From Marasmius tenuissimus (lineage: Eukaryota > Basidiomycota > Agaricomycetes > Agaricales > Marasmiaceae), in assembly GCA_029532415.1 (NCBI GenBank), contig JAQOTA010000053.1, positions 2,232,001 through 2,296,000 of the forward strand: a DNA stretch of 64,000 nt, given 5' to 3'. Each line of letters opens with the position of its first letter. Positions within the stretch are counted from its first letter, which is position 1. The notes beneath the pieces are model-generated. The model was not told the DNA's origin and ran no database searches. It was given only the letters and a program-made list of their open reading frames with translations. Shown here piece by piece: positions 12,987 to 23,694 of the stretch. A program made the translations under genes and the position numbers.

Positions 12987-15075
12987 TCAATCAACGTCCA
13001 CGTCGAGTGTCTCCGTCGTAGTGACCAACTCACTTGAAACCCCTTTGGGTAACGGGAGGAATACGGGCGACCAGATTCCGGTATGGCCTGGTCGTGTTCC
13101 GGAGGTCGTAGTTCCTAGAGTTGGTTCGAAGGCTGAAGCAGAATCTTCACGCGCTCCCGAACTGTCGGATATTGGCGTCGAAGGCCTTCTCTCGGGCGGA
13201 GATTCTGCCAGTAAAATCGGAGAAGGTCAGGCAAGATCGGAGAGGTGAGAGAGATGAAGCAAACCTAGGTGAATTTCGAACCGATCTGAATCATTCACAG
13301 GCCGGAAAAGGTTATCGTCATATTCGAGATGACGAGCGAAATCGGTAGTGGAAGGGTCCAATCCCCGGAGGAGTTGATATTGGTATATGCGTTGGTATTC
13401 TTCGTTGTGCCAAGAGAGCTGGAGAACCCGCTCCTATATGAAAGCTCGTTGGGAAGACCGAGGCCGTGACAGGTATGAGGCGAGAGAGGAGAGCGACCGT
13501 TCCTGTCAAAAGACCAATAATGAAGGGAAGAGGTTTTGAACTTGCCCAGGTCGAGAGGTGGTGGACGAACAAAGAGGTAGATCGGTCGTTGGGATTGTAG
13601 CTCGCGTTGGGCTTTAGGGTCATCCAGAGGGCCGCTGGTCTGTAACAAAGCGTGAGGGAAGACGAGGTCTGTGAAGAGTTAGCAGGTGGAAAGGGAATGC
13701 AAGCCCAACAACGCACTGTAACCGCTCAAATCATCCTCGAAACTGACCCCACGATTATGAAAAGTTCTCCAAGCTTGCGACAGCCAGGCGCGTGTTATGA
13801 ATCTGCAGCTATTCCAAGCCAAAAGAAGACGACGGTGACGCGGTGGGCTAATGAGTGTGAATCTACTCGAGCCGGAGTTGTCAGTTAATAAGTGAATGGT
13901 TGCCTCAAACTAACCTGGTCAGCCCATTTCCCAACACTTTTCGATCTGAAAGACGATCGTTCCTACTCGTCCAGGCATTGTTTGTGGCGGCAATGGGCGT
14001 GCTTGTCGACTTTGAGAAGATGATAGTTGGTTGGGAGACTCGTATAACACGTAACGGGTAAGAAGTGCTTGTATCAATGACGTAGTGATCCACTTTCTTC
14101 GACTTTAGACTTGCAAAGAAGCGCAGCAGAACATCGCTTTGAAGAAGATCTGTCGTCAAAGGAAAGTCCATACCTCCAAACCATCGCCCTTGGTATCCGA
14201 ACTGAAAGGCTGGTCCTGGTGGACCACGACAGAATATTCCTCTCCCAGTATCTATCCACAACTCGTTGTCGTACTTGCAACCCAATTGTGCCTGTAACCA
14301 GTTAATTTGTGTGTATTCAAATATCACAATGGCTACTCACGACTACACTATCAAGACACTTCCAGCCCAATACCCCTAAATTCCTCTTCGACACCAACTG
14401 CGAGGCCGGTACCAAATCTACAGTAAAAACATTAGTAAAACCCGACCTGGAGCGCGTAACTACGTACCGTTGTACAATACGAGTGATGGAATGGACGACT
14501 TGCTGTAACCATATATTTGCGACACATTCGACGTCCTAGTGTGATTTAAGCACCCATAACAATGAGAATTGGGCAGGTAGTACACACAGTGTATTCGATA
14601 ACATCCGAAAATCTTCCAAGAAAGCCTGGAAAGGGAGTTGGACCGTTCCTTGAGCTCGAAAATCAACGGGCGTACCTTCCGTGCATCCGGTCCGCCATAC
14701 TGCAACATTGTAAACACCATTCCCGGCTGCTCTAGCACCCTTGCTGTACAAACTGTCCTGTAAGACCAAGGTTTTCTCCCATCCCACTCCTCTCTGTCGT
14801 CCAATTCTCGTGGGTAATAGGTGGAAGACGCAACATCTCTCAACTTGAAGATCCCACCGAGCTTCACCTGAAAATACTATGACAAGTGTCAGAATATTGC
14901 GATTCGACAAATAATTGCATCCACTCACCTCATCAAACTCTGAGGGTTCCTCCTCCTTCACTTGAATAATCGTTGTCGTATAATTGTTGTTGTTGTACTG
15001 ATCTCCTTGAACCTGGTTGAAGGTACCGCCGGTAATCTGAAAGTTGCGTGCCTTTTGGAAGAACTGGGAGAACAT
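12987..15075 (-). pseudogene. Tandem family copy 4 (FNQVQGDQ-type), frameshifted in exon 8
   Basis: The ATG is at 15075 and the expected stop at 12987-12989. Exon 1 carries NFQITGGTFNQVQGDQ, and exon 6 carries GRGIFCRGPPGP and VLLRFFASLKSKKVD. The last exon is intact and ends TLDVDVD. In exon 8, around 13414-13422, this copy has one C fewer than the copies near 30821 and 37945 (gagagctgg against gagagcctgg). The frame is lost just after NELSYRSGF. The product would be truncated before the FDPSTTDFARHLGY block. A sequencing or assembly error is the alternative explanation. Confidence 0.7.
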
Positions 15076-15452
15076 TGAACCTGCGAGTGAAAGAATTTGA
15101 TAGAGGAGTGAAGGTAATGGCCAAAATATAAGGCAAGTCGCCGGGATGCTGTGGTCAACGTATCATGCAGATCTATGCAGATCATAATACAGAACCACAA
15201 CACTGAACTGGGACCTGCGCTGCACCACACTCGCGATATTGTGCGGCTGTCGTTATTGATACGAGTTCCCGTCAATCCTCATCCGACGTTTATTTGATGA
15301 GGCGCTATGCTGTGTGTGCTTGAGACAACAGGTTTTGCGGAGAGTTGAAGGTTGAACATGGACGGTGTCGGAAAAGAGGATGTCGGCCCGGAGCTCTGCG
15401 GTGAAGAGTTCAATAAGCGCCCACCGATGATCATATGTGTTGCCAGGGCAAT

Positions 15453-15564
15453 TAGGCTCGAACCACCGCTACGACGAACAGACGTTTTGATGAGTACCCG
15501 TCGATCAAAACGTCTGCGTAGCCGCGAGGCACGAGTAGTTGCGAAGAGAGTGGTATCGAGTCTA
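15453..15564. repeat. Small hairpin insertion flanked by 10-bp direct repeats
   Basis: A 13-bp perfect inverted repeat (cagacgttttgat at 15479-15491, atcaaaacgtctg at 15504-15516) has a 12-nt loop, and the stem extends outward with a 5-nt bulge. The segment is bracketed by the direct repeat ccagggcaat (15443-15452 and 15565-15574). The homologous position in other repeat units (for example near 35280) lacks it. It looks like a small insertion; its family is not recognised. Confidence 0.5.
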
Positions 15565-15619
15565 CCAGGGCAATGGGCTTCTCATGACTTAGGACTATGA
15601 TCACAACGATAACCTTCAA

Positions 15620-17150
15620 CATGAACACTTTAACTTCAACAATTCGTCCCGAACCTCAAAGAAATCTTTTATGGCTTTCTGTAGCTCTGCTTTGATATTA
15701 TGAAGCCCTTTTTTCACCTGGAATGCGAAGGAACATCAACTTCTCAGAGGGTGTAGACGTCTACCTTTCCAATGCCTCATCCAGTCTCAATAATTCCTTC
15801 GTCCGTAGCGTTGGCTTGCTCGAGGACTTGCATATCGTTCAGCCGATTGCAAGTCTTCACATATGGACCCCTCAATCCAAGCTCTCAACGGATCCTTGCT
15901 CAGGACAACATCAGGATCAACTAAACAGCTTCCCGTCGTCACTCAGGAATTCACCGCAACGCTCTCCAGCGAATGATTCACAGCCGCAAGTCGGTGCCCA
16001 TCCCACTCCCGGCTCGAGGAACAACAAAAATCACAACGCGTCTCGAGAAATTGCCTACTCACTAATGTCTTGAGTAGGTTTTTCACCAATACCGCACTAA
16101 CCGTAGCCGCAGTTTTCATTCTCGTTGTGATGGCTTCGATCTTGCTTGGCACTAGTAGTATCATCGCAGCCCCAATGATTGTTAAGATACATGATGGAAC
16201 AGCGGTATACCTGCCAGTGAGAATCTATCCCCATATTCTACAGAATCTCTGTGCGCAACAACAGGCACAACACAGACGTGTTCGAATGTACACAGGGTTT
16301 GCATCATTGCGGTCTTCCCCTGGGGAGGGGGATAAACCGCCCGATGCAAGCAGTCTCATCCACCTTCTCCCTAGATCACCCTACGAACACCCTTCGCCGC
16401 CGCCGAGGAATTCTTGTTCTCGAAAGTTAGATCGACTCTGAAGCCACGAGATTTGAACACAATGGCTTGTAAAGGACGAGGTCGCAGTGCAGGGCGGATT
16501 TAAGGTGGGGGTCAAGTCGTAGAGTTCAGACTCGGAAGGTAACAGATGAGCACCGGTGGTGACCGCACGAAATTCAGCCAGCACAGGTTTATCGGCGTGC
16601 CTGAGGCGATGTCAGGCTTGGAAGCACCGCGACTACTTTTTGTGAGCCCTCTGGGTGTTGGCGGACTGGATATCGAGTTACAGTACGGGTAATGTATGGA
16701 AACTCAGGGATCCACGTTTCTCGCGTGTTTTCGGGAGGAAAAGATAGGTTGGAATCTGGTCGCTCGGGAGATAAGCTTGGGTTGATTGAGGAACAGGTAG
16801 CAGAGGATGCGGCAGGACCCCAGAACTCACCGCCCGACAGGCTAGTCGCTGCTTACTTACCAGATCAACTGTCTGTCGTGTTTGAATTCGTGATCAAACA
16901 GATACTACCTAGCAGAGGGCCGACGCCAAAGCGAATGTTTTCAGTGAGGGTCTTCTGCATCGAGTACATCATGAGTATTGCCGGTCAGTGCTGAGCAAAA
17001 AAAAAAATTGCGAGCAGAAGTTCAGGTGGCTCGACGCTGGGGGACTTCAAATTGAAATCAAATATGTCATGGAGCTAACAACGAGGCCTCAGAGTCAACA
17101 GCGTCCAAGGTAGAATGATGACAGAAACGTCGAGATCCGTTGAATAATCA
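15620..17150 (+). pseudogene. Decayed membrane-protein relic, repeat unit 4 (best preserved)
   Basis: This is the most readable copy of the inter-gene relic. The frame from 15723 encodes NFSEGVDVYLSN, then a Pro/Ser/Asn-rich juxtamembrane stretch around 15900-16060. A second frame from about 16070 encodes a transmembrane helix beginning FFTNTALTVAAVFILVV. The two frames are separated by a probable short intron or a frameshift at about 16065-16078. Tail remnants extend to about 17000. The arrangement supports a single-pass membrane protein, but stops downstream indicate decay. Confidence 0.48.
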
Positions 17151-17321
17151 CTACAAGGACCAGAGACTATATACTACAGCAGAAGCTCCCACAGCGCGCC
17201 GTATCTCCGCGTACACACCCAGTCTGCCTGTGGCGAGGAGAGGCCGGAGATGGTAATTTGTGAGTTGCGCGGCCAGGAGAGATACGGAACGAATAACTTC
17301 ACCTCAAGTTCAAAAACGATG

Positions 17322-19409
17322 TTAATCGACGTCCACGTCAGGAGTCTCCATCGTAGTGGCCAGCTCAATAGGGACCTCTGTGGGCAATGGGAGGAATACG
17401 GGCGACCAGATTCCGGTCTGGCCTAGTCGAATTCCAGAGTTTACAGGCCTTGGAGTTGATTCGACTGGAGTGAAATCTTCACTCTCTTCTGAGATGTCGC
17501 CGGATTTTGGTGTCGAAGGTTTACTTTCGGGAGAAGATTCTGCAAATATAATTGTACTGAGGTCAGGCAACGTGAGGTAGATGAGTGATGAAGCAGACCA
17601 TGGGAAAATTCAAACCGATCCGAGTCGTTCACGGGCCGGAACATGTTATTGCACTCGAGATGATGAGCAAAATCGGTAGTGGAAGGGTCAAAGCCTCGCA
17701 GGGGCTGATATTGGTGCATAGTTAGGTATTCTTCGTTGAACCAGAAGAGTGAGTCGAAGCCGCGGTTCATGTAATCAAGCTCGTTGGGAAGGCCAAGACC
17801 GTGACATGTATCGGGTGAGAGAGCAGAGCGGCCGTCTTCGTAAAGGGACCAGTAATGAAGGGAAGACGTTTCGCACCAATGTAGGTCGGAAGGAGGCGAA
17901 CGAACAAAGAGGTAGATTGGTTGTTGCGATTGTTGCTCGAGTTGGGCTTCGGAGTATTCTGCGGGGCTATAGGCCTCTAGCTCGGCACGATGGTAGACAA
18001 GGTCTGTATAATGTTAGCAGGTGGGAAGGAAATTAATGCAAGTCTAGCAACGCACTGTAATCAGTCAAGTCATCCTCCAAAGTGACTCTGCGGTCGTTAA
18101 AAACCCTCCAAGCTTGCGACATCCACGCTCTAGCGAGACACGCCTTATTATTCCACTCTAACCAAGGCCTGAGATACGGTGGGTTATGAGCGAGTGTGAA
18201 TCTATTCAAGTTCTCAGTTGTCAGAAAAGCGATGAATACTTTAGTTTGCTGTCAACTCACCTGGTCAACCCATTTTCCAGCACTTTTCGATTTGAAAGAC
18301 GATTGTTCCTGCTCTCCCAGGCATTGTTCGCAATAGCAATGGGGGTGTTTGTCAGCTTTGAAATGACAGTTGGTTGGGAGACTTGTACGGGCGCATCGAC
18401 GCATACAAAGTCATCAGTGGCGCTGTGATCAGCTTGCTGCGACTTTCGACTTGCCATGAACCGCAACAAAACATCTTTTTGAAGGAGAAGTTCTGCCGTC
18501 AAAGGCAAGTCTGACTCCCCAAACCAGGGGCCCACGTATCCATTGTAAAAAGCTGGTCCTGGTGGACCACGACAAATGATTCCTCTCCCGGTATCCATCC
18601 ACAACTCGACATACTCGCAACCCAATTGCCACTGTAACCAGTTGGTTCAAGTGTATCCCAATATTACGATGGCTACTCACAGCTGCACTGCTGAGATACT
18701 TTCGAGCTAGACTCCTTGTATTCCCCTTCAGCATCAACTGCGAGGCCGGTGCTAGATCTACAACAAATACATCAGTGAAACTCGAACTAGAGCATGCAGC
18801 TACATACCATTGTACAATATGAGTGATGGAATGGATGCCTTGCTGTAACCATAAATTTGCGACGCATTTGAAGTCCTAGCACGATTTGGGCATCCATGAT
18901 AACGGGAGTTGGAACGAAAGTACGCACAGTATATTCGATAGCATCCGAAAGTCTTCCAAAAAAGCCTGGAAAGGGAATCAAACCGTTTCTTGAGCTTGAA
19001 GTCAGTGGGCGTACTCTCCGCGCTTCTTGCCCACTATACTGCAGCATCGTAAACACCATTCCAGGCTGTTCTAGCACCCTTGTTGTACATATCATCTTGT
19101 CAGCGCGCAGCAGAGTCCGGCCTTCCTGCTTGTCGTCCACGTCGTCCAACCACCGCGGGTACGCTGAACATCCAACATCTCTCAACTTGAAAATTCCACC
19201 GAGCTTCACTTTGAAATACTGGGATTCATGTCAAGTTCCCGCTATCCGACACAATGTTGTCTATTCACCTCATCAAATTCTGAAGGTTCCTCCTCCCTCG
19301 CTTGGACAATCGTTGTCGTGTAATGGTTGTACTGATCTCCCTGAACCTCATTGAAGTTGCCGCCCGTAATCTGGAAGTTTCGCGCCTTGTGGAAGAACTG
19401 GTTAGGCAT
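17322..19409 (-). CDS. Tandem family copy 5 (FNQVQGDQ-type)
   Basis: The ATG at 19409 begins MPNQFFHKARNFQITGG, followed by NFNEVQGDQ. The stop is at 17322. Exon 6 keeps GRGIICRGPPGP and VLLRFMASRKSQQAD. Exon 8 keeps RGFDPSTTDFAHHL. The last exon begins near ESSPESKPSTPKSGD and ends TPDVDVD. With copies 6 and 7 it shares the PNQ/SNQ start (the others have LSQ or FSQ) and the shorter Tyr/Asn stretch after the motif, so these three may form a subgroup. No stop was seen in the exons followed. Function is unknown. Confidence 0.72.
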
Positions 19410-21886
19410 CAAATCCGCGAGCGGAAGCGTTTGGTAGAGGAGTGGAGGCGATGGTCAAGAGATAAGGCAGGATCCTGTGGTCAGCATATCACGACGTGCA
19501 ACAACAAAGGCACCCAATGAGGACCTTCGCCGCACCAGATCCGTGATATTGCACGAATATTGACCTTATTGATACGAATCCCCACTTTTGAAGGCTGCAG
19601 ACCCGGCGCTGTTAGAGAATACGACTCACCGGAGTGGTGACACCGTCTCTCAAGTTCTAACTCTTTTTACGCGACGTAGGCTGTGTGGCCGTCAGACAAG
19701 CTTCAGGAGGCTTCAGGAAGAGTTGAAAAATATTGTTGGTGAACATTGAAGTTGTGGGAAGAGAGAGCTGTCGGCCCGAACTTGAACGAAATCCAAAAGG
19801 TCTCATTAGGCGCCCACCGGCACCGACAATGGCCGGGTCAAACCACAACCACTGCAACGCCAGTATCCGAATTCCAATGCCTCCCTCTGGATCTCATCCC
19901 GCCGGCGAGCAAGATAAGACGGTAGACAATCTCGTTTAAACTCACCGGACTCCCACATCGAAATCAGAGAAGCCGTCGACGGTTGCACCCGGAATGGGAT
20001 GGAGAATGAACCAACGGTACCGGTGGTATTCCGATTAGGGCATGTATGTCCATGTCTTAACCACTTCAGCTGGTCCGAAGCTGAAGCTTGAAGCTTGAAG
20101 CCTTGACGGCATTGGACGGCAGAAACAGAGGCATAGTCGAAAGGTGGGCTCCAAAAGTCGAGTTGAGCAGCCAGATATGTCTTTCTCCCCGGTTTCCTCT
20201 TCGTTACTTGATATCCTAATACGGAGAGACAGATCAGCGAGGGAAAATTGACTGTAACGTTGGCTCGACACGTACCGTGCCTATAGTTCTGAATACAAGG
20301 TTCGCGGGGCGTGAAGACCTCGAGGGAATCCATGGATAATCTCGATGGTTCTACTATTGGTGCAATCCAGTAGGTTCATTCTCAACTTTATCCGCTCTGC
20401 TATCAACAATACCTCATTTTCCTTGTATCAGACTCGTTTTGACTCAGCAAACGGTCCGAAGCCTCTCCATACCGCGAGATTCGGTGTACGGTGCCAGTTA
20501 CATGCTCGTGTCGTTGGCCATGTACCACAACAGAGGACTTGTTTCGACGATATTCGGGATTTATGCTGTCCATCCTTAGATATGTATGAACTCTTGATTT
20601 ACCCATATCAGATCGCTGACTGACGCCAGCGCGATACACTTGTATTCCGGACCCACGGAGAACCCTCACAAGAAAGCTCATTCCGGCGCCCAGAATTCGA
20701 GGTTGTCGAAGTGTGAGTCTACACCTCATCTCCTCTGCAACCTTTGAACCCGTGTCCATCGTATTTTGCCCTGCCGCCATCCATTCGTGCAACTCGAATC
20801 TCTCCTCGTCTATCAACCCGACCCACAACTTTACACGTCCCTCAAGCGACATAAATGCTCTCCTCCAAATTCCTGGGGGTATGTGGAAACCTCGAATCCA
20901 CGATCAGCTTCATCCAGGACACCCACCCCCAGTTGTAGTACCTCCCCGGCACTCGTACATATTCGCGACTAGCCACCTGAGCTGGGATCCTCGACGATCG
21001 TAGTGTAACGTTCAACAAGCGGGCTTCAAGAGCTGAGCAGAGAAGGGGTCGGAAGCAACGCGAATTGAAACCCATGCTTCATGGGTTGTAGACAGAAACT
21101 CGAGTGGGGTTACCACCACCGTACCGACGCGGTTTTGGGCTTGGATAGCGGAGATTTGGGGAAATGAGATAGCGGTGGAGATCTCTAATGGGGTGGAGAA
21201 TGGGAGAGAGTTGGATTCTCCCAAGGATCCGGTTCGCAGAGATCTATAGTTTCTATTCTCGAGGCTATCAATACATGATGTTGTTGTGTCCTCTCGCGAT
21301 TTATGTGTTCAAGTAACCAACTTGGAATTCAAGTGTGACATATAAGGCTGGAAGAATCGGACTCCATGGCCACGGCGGACTGCGAGTAGAGTATGACCAT
21401 TACCATTCGACAGCAACATCCTACTTCGGAGGACGGCCGGCTGACTACGAATGCCCCTCGTGATTCTCGTCCCCCAATAAATACTACGAACATAGATATC
21501 CCTTATTGATACAACACTGAGGGTGGTGGGGGGCGGGCGATGATGCCGGCGTTGTTCAAAAACCGGCGAGTACAAGTCCAAGTCGCTCGGCGAGAGACTT
21601 GAACCATAAAACAACCATCCCACAACAATTCGACAGGTACAACCGTCAACGGATCGACGACGGGGCATCGGAATCCAACCGCGTCTAAAAAAGAAACGTC
21701 GGGATTCATAATTTCTGAAGTACTACAAAATAGCATACTATATATAATACAGTGAAAGCTCTGACAACGCGGCAAACTTCAGCGGATGTGCCTCGTCTAC
21801 TTGTGAAGTCTGACTAAATTGAGGAGGTATTTGAGTCGCGGAGCCTACAGAAGTTCAAAACGAATGACTTGACCTCAAACAGGATG
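19410..21886. other. Intergenic repeat remnants between copies 5 and 6
   Basis: There is no complete gene here. 19730-19850 repeats the conserved upstream block seen before every family copy (gtcggcccg followed by gcgcccaccg). Around 20515-20700 a fragment is shared, at roughly three-quarters identity, with 62924-63105. At 21137-21250 a plus-strand frame reads AWIAEIWGNEIAVEISNGV and ends in a stop. It is related to shorter, broken versions near 34380 and 41460. 21300-21800 resembles the tail end of the membrane-protein relics. A 175-codon minus-strand frame at 19806-20333 has no supporting features. Confidence 0.4.
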
Positions 21887-21931
21887 TCAATCGACGTCCT
21901 CGTCGAGTGTCTCCGTCGTAGTGGCCAGTTC
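21887..21931 (-). pseudogene. Severed 3' end of family copy 6
   Basis: On the minus strand this short segment encodes the last residues of the family, ELATTTETLDEDVD and the stop. It matches the C-termini of copies 1-5 and 7. The rest of the gene lies 8.5 kb away at 30437-32462, because the transposon at 21932-30430 is inserted here. Confidence 0.88.
21926..21931. repeat. Left target-site duplication of the rve-integrase transposon (cagttc)
   Basis: cagttc directly precedes TATGGCACA and recurs at 30431-30436 directly after the right end. The other family copies have a single cagttc at the homologous position. Confidence 0.9.
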
Positions 21932-23391
21932 TATGGCACATATAGTGAGTAAAAATTACCTGTGAGATTTGAGCGACTCCGTAAGATTCGAGTTCGGCCT
22001 GGAGGTCTTCACTGAGAGCAGACTTTCGGTAAGAGATTCGGAGAGGCTGGGTTAGAGTCAAGTGAGAGTTGACTAAGGGTAACCTTCGATTCAAGGGGGG
22101 AAGCTCTCGATTTGAATGGGCCATAGCGGGATAGGACGAGATTCGATTCTAAGGGAACGCCGCTTCGTCCGAAATGCCGACGCCTTAAGTTCACACCACC
22201 TGTAGGCTGTACGTAGTCACATGCTCCCTCTTGCCCTCTTACCACCATCACCATTGTTGTGATCGTGCTCCATCGTTGCGGGTACTCTCTTCCTTCCACT
22301 GTTACAGAAATCACGGAAGTATAAACTAGTTGTTGAGCTAGTTGTCAAGCGGAGGAGCAACTGACTTTCGAGTAAGTAAGAGCAATGGATGGTGGGCTAA
22401 CAGTGACTTTTTTCCCTCCCGAGATTGGTCGGTCCCTTTCAGTCACTTTCGCAGGTTCTGCGTTGGCCTTTCGTGGTTCAACAGTGGTACTTCGCCCTAG
22501 TCTTTTAATTTTTCATTGCAGATTTTCCAACCTACTCCGCCAAAACTTCATCTCACTTTGAGCCTTGTACGGTAAGCCCGCCTGGTACGTCTCGCTGATG
22601 CCATTGTTGAATGACCTTCCACCCTTGTTAATTAGCCTCACTGGCTTGGCAAAGCCGAGGATTTTGCTGTCGACATCCAATGGTCGTGATGCACGGTCCA
22701 TGGAGTGACAAGGCAAAGCGTGGGGCTTATATAAACTTGTCTTGTTCCGTCTACAGAGGTATGGTGGAATGGAGCAATTTTCTCCACATTTAACCGTGTA
22801 TCAACGATACCAATAACTGCTGTGTGACCCCTACATCCATCTCAATAGTCAGGTCCGGTAGGCACGCCGGGAACAAGGGTCTTATTGCTTGCATGACTTT
22901 TTTTTCGTTCTTTTTCGATCGGTTGGGAGGGCCCCGCGTGCTGTGGCGACAGTTCTTAAAAAACTGTTGTACCTGGATTAAAACCGCTCGGCATACCTGG
23001 CGTTGTGCTTCTAGCGCGAGCTGTTGCTAAGGTGAGCGAGTCATCTTACTGCTTTTATCAGCGTCTAATCACCTCTCGGTAGCTTTTGGGCTTGTGGAAT
23101 ATCGCTGAGCGGCGCTTCATATCAGATGCACAGATACCCGCCCACTCACTACCATATCCGGATATCGCGAACGCCGGCCATCTTGGAGCAACAGCATACT
23201 CCCCAGGGGTCATCGGGTTCGAAAATTCGTCGGTGAAAAATTGTTTCGCTGACTGAGGAAGTTAATTTAGCGAGGTATTATAATACCCCATTTTGACTAG
23301 TTCGACTGGCACATAGAACTACACACTAAAAAATCGGCATGAGCTCGTTCAGTGCCCATTCGTAGGAGCTTCTATCTTATACCGCGTCGCG

Positions 23392-23441
23392 CCACGACGC
23401 GTTGTACTTATCGAACTAAGAACACATCTAACGCGTCGTGG
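23392..23441. repeat. 12-bp perfect inverted repeat upstream of the first transposon gene
   Basis: ccacgacgcgtt (23392-23403) and aacgcgtcgtgg (23430-23441) are exact reverse complements separated by 26 nt. They lie about 250 bp upstream of the ATG of the 14-exon gene. A role as operator or hairpin is only a guess. Confidence 0.55.
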
Positions 23442-23640
23442 ATGCGTTGAGGATTCACGCCATCTTGTATAGCGTCTCATTGATGACCATCTACCCTGAA
23501 CGGGCGGCCGGATACCGTTGTATTGACTATCCACTCCCCCTTGAAAATTTTAGGATGGAGACGCAGCCAAGGCGAGCCTAGCATAGCAGCAACCTTCATC
23601 TCGTTGCTCCATTTTCCCGTCACGGTCCTACTTCGCGGCC

Positions 23641-23649
23641 CTATAAATT
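23641..23649 (+). promoter_or_regulatory. TATA-like box of the 14-exon transposon gene
   Basis: ctataaatt lies 46 bp upstream of the proposed ATG at 23695, with pyrimidine-rich sequence between them. This spacing fits a short 5' leader. Confidence 0.45.
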
Positions 23650-23694
23650 CCACAGTTTGTCCATTCCCCTTTTGTCCCAACAGCCTCGCCCACA

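Larger units (their letters stand above)
21977..23690. other. Left non-coding arm of the transposon
   Basis: The first 200 bp contain repeated GAGATT-type motifs near the terminal repeat, which are candidate transposase-binding sites. No convincing coding frame was found between 22000 and 23690. A 12-bp perfect inverted repeat (ccacgacgcgtt at 23392-23403, aacgcgtcgtgg at 23430-23441) could form a hairpin about 250 bp upstream of the first gene. A TATA-like ctataaatt lies at 23641-23649, about 50 bp upstream of the ATG at 23695. Confidence 0.5.

Noticed and set aside
16990..17005. The A-tract near 17000 as a retrogene poly(A) tail
   Set aside because: Only about 11 bases, no target duplication and no spliced gene copy next to it.
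19806..20333. A 175-codon minus-strand frame
   Set aside because: It overlaps the conserved non-coding flank of the array, has no domain landmarks and no conserved counterpart frame in the other units.
23180..23240. A possible tRNA (gggttcgaa resembling a B box)
   Set aside because: No matching acceptor or anticodon stems and no A box at the right distance.
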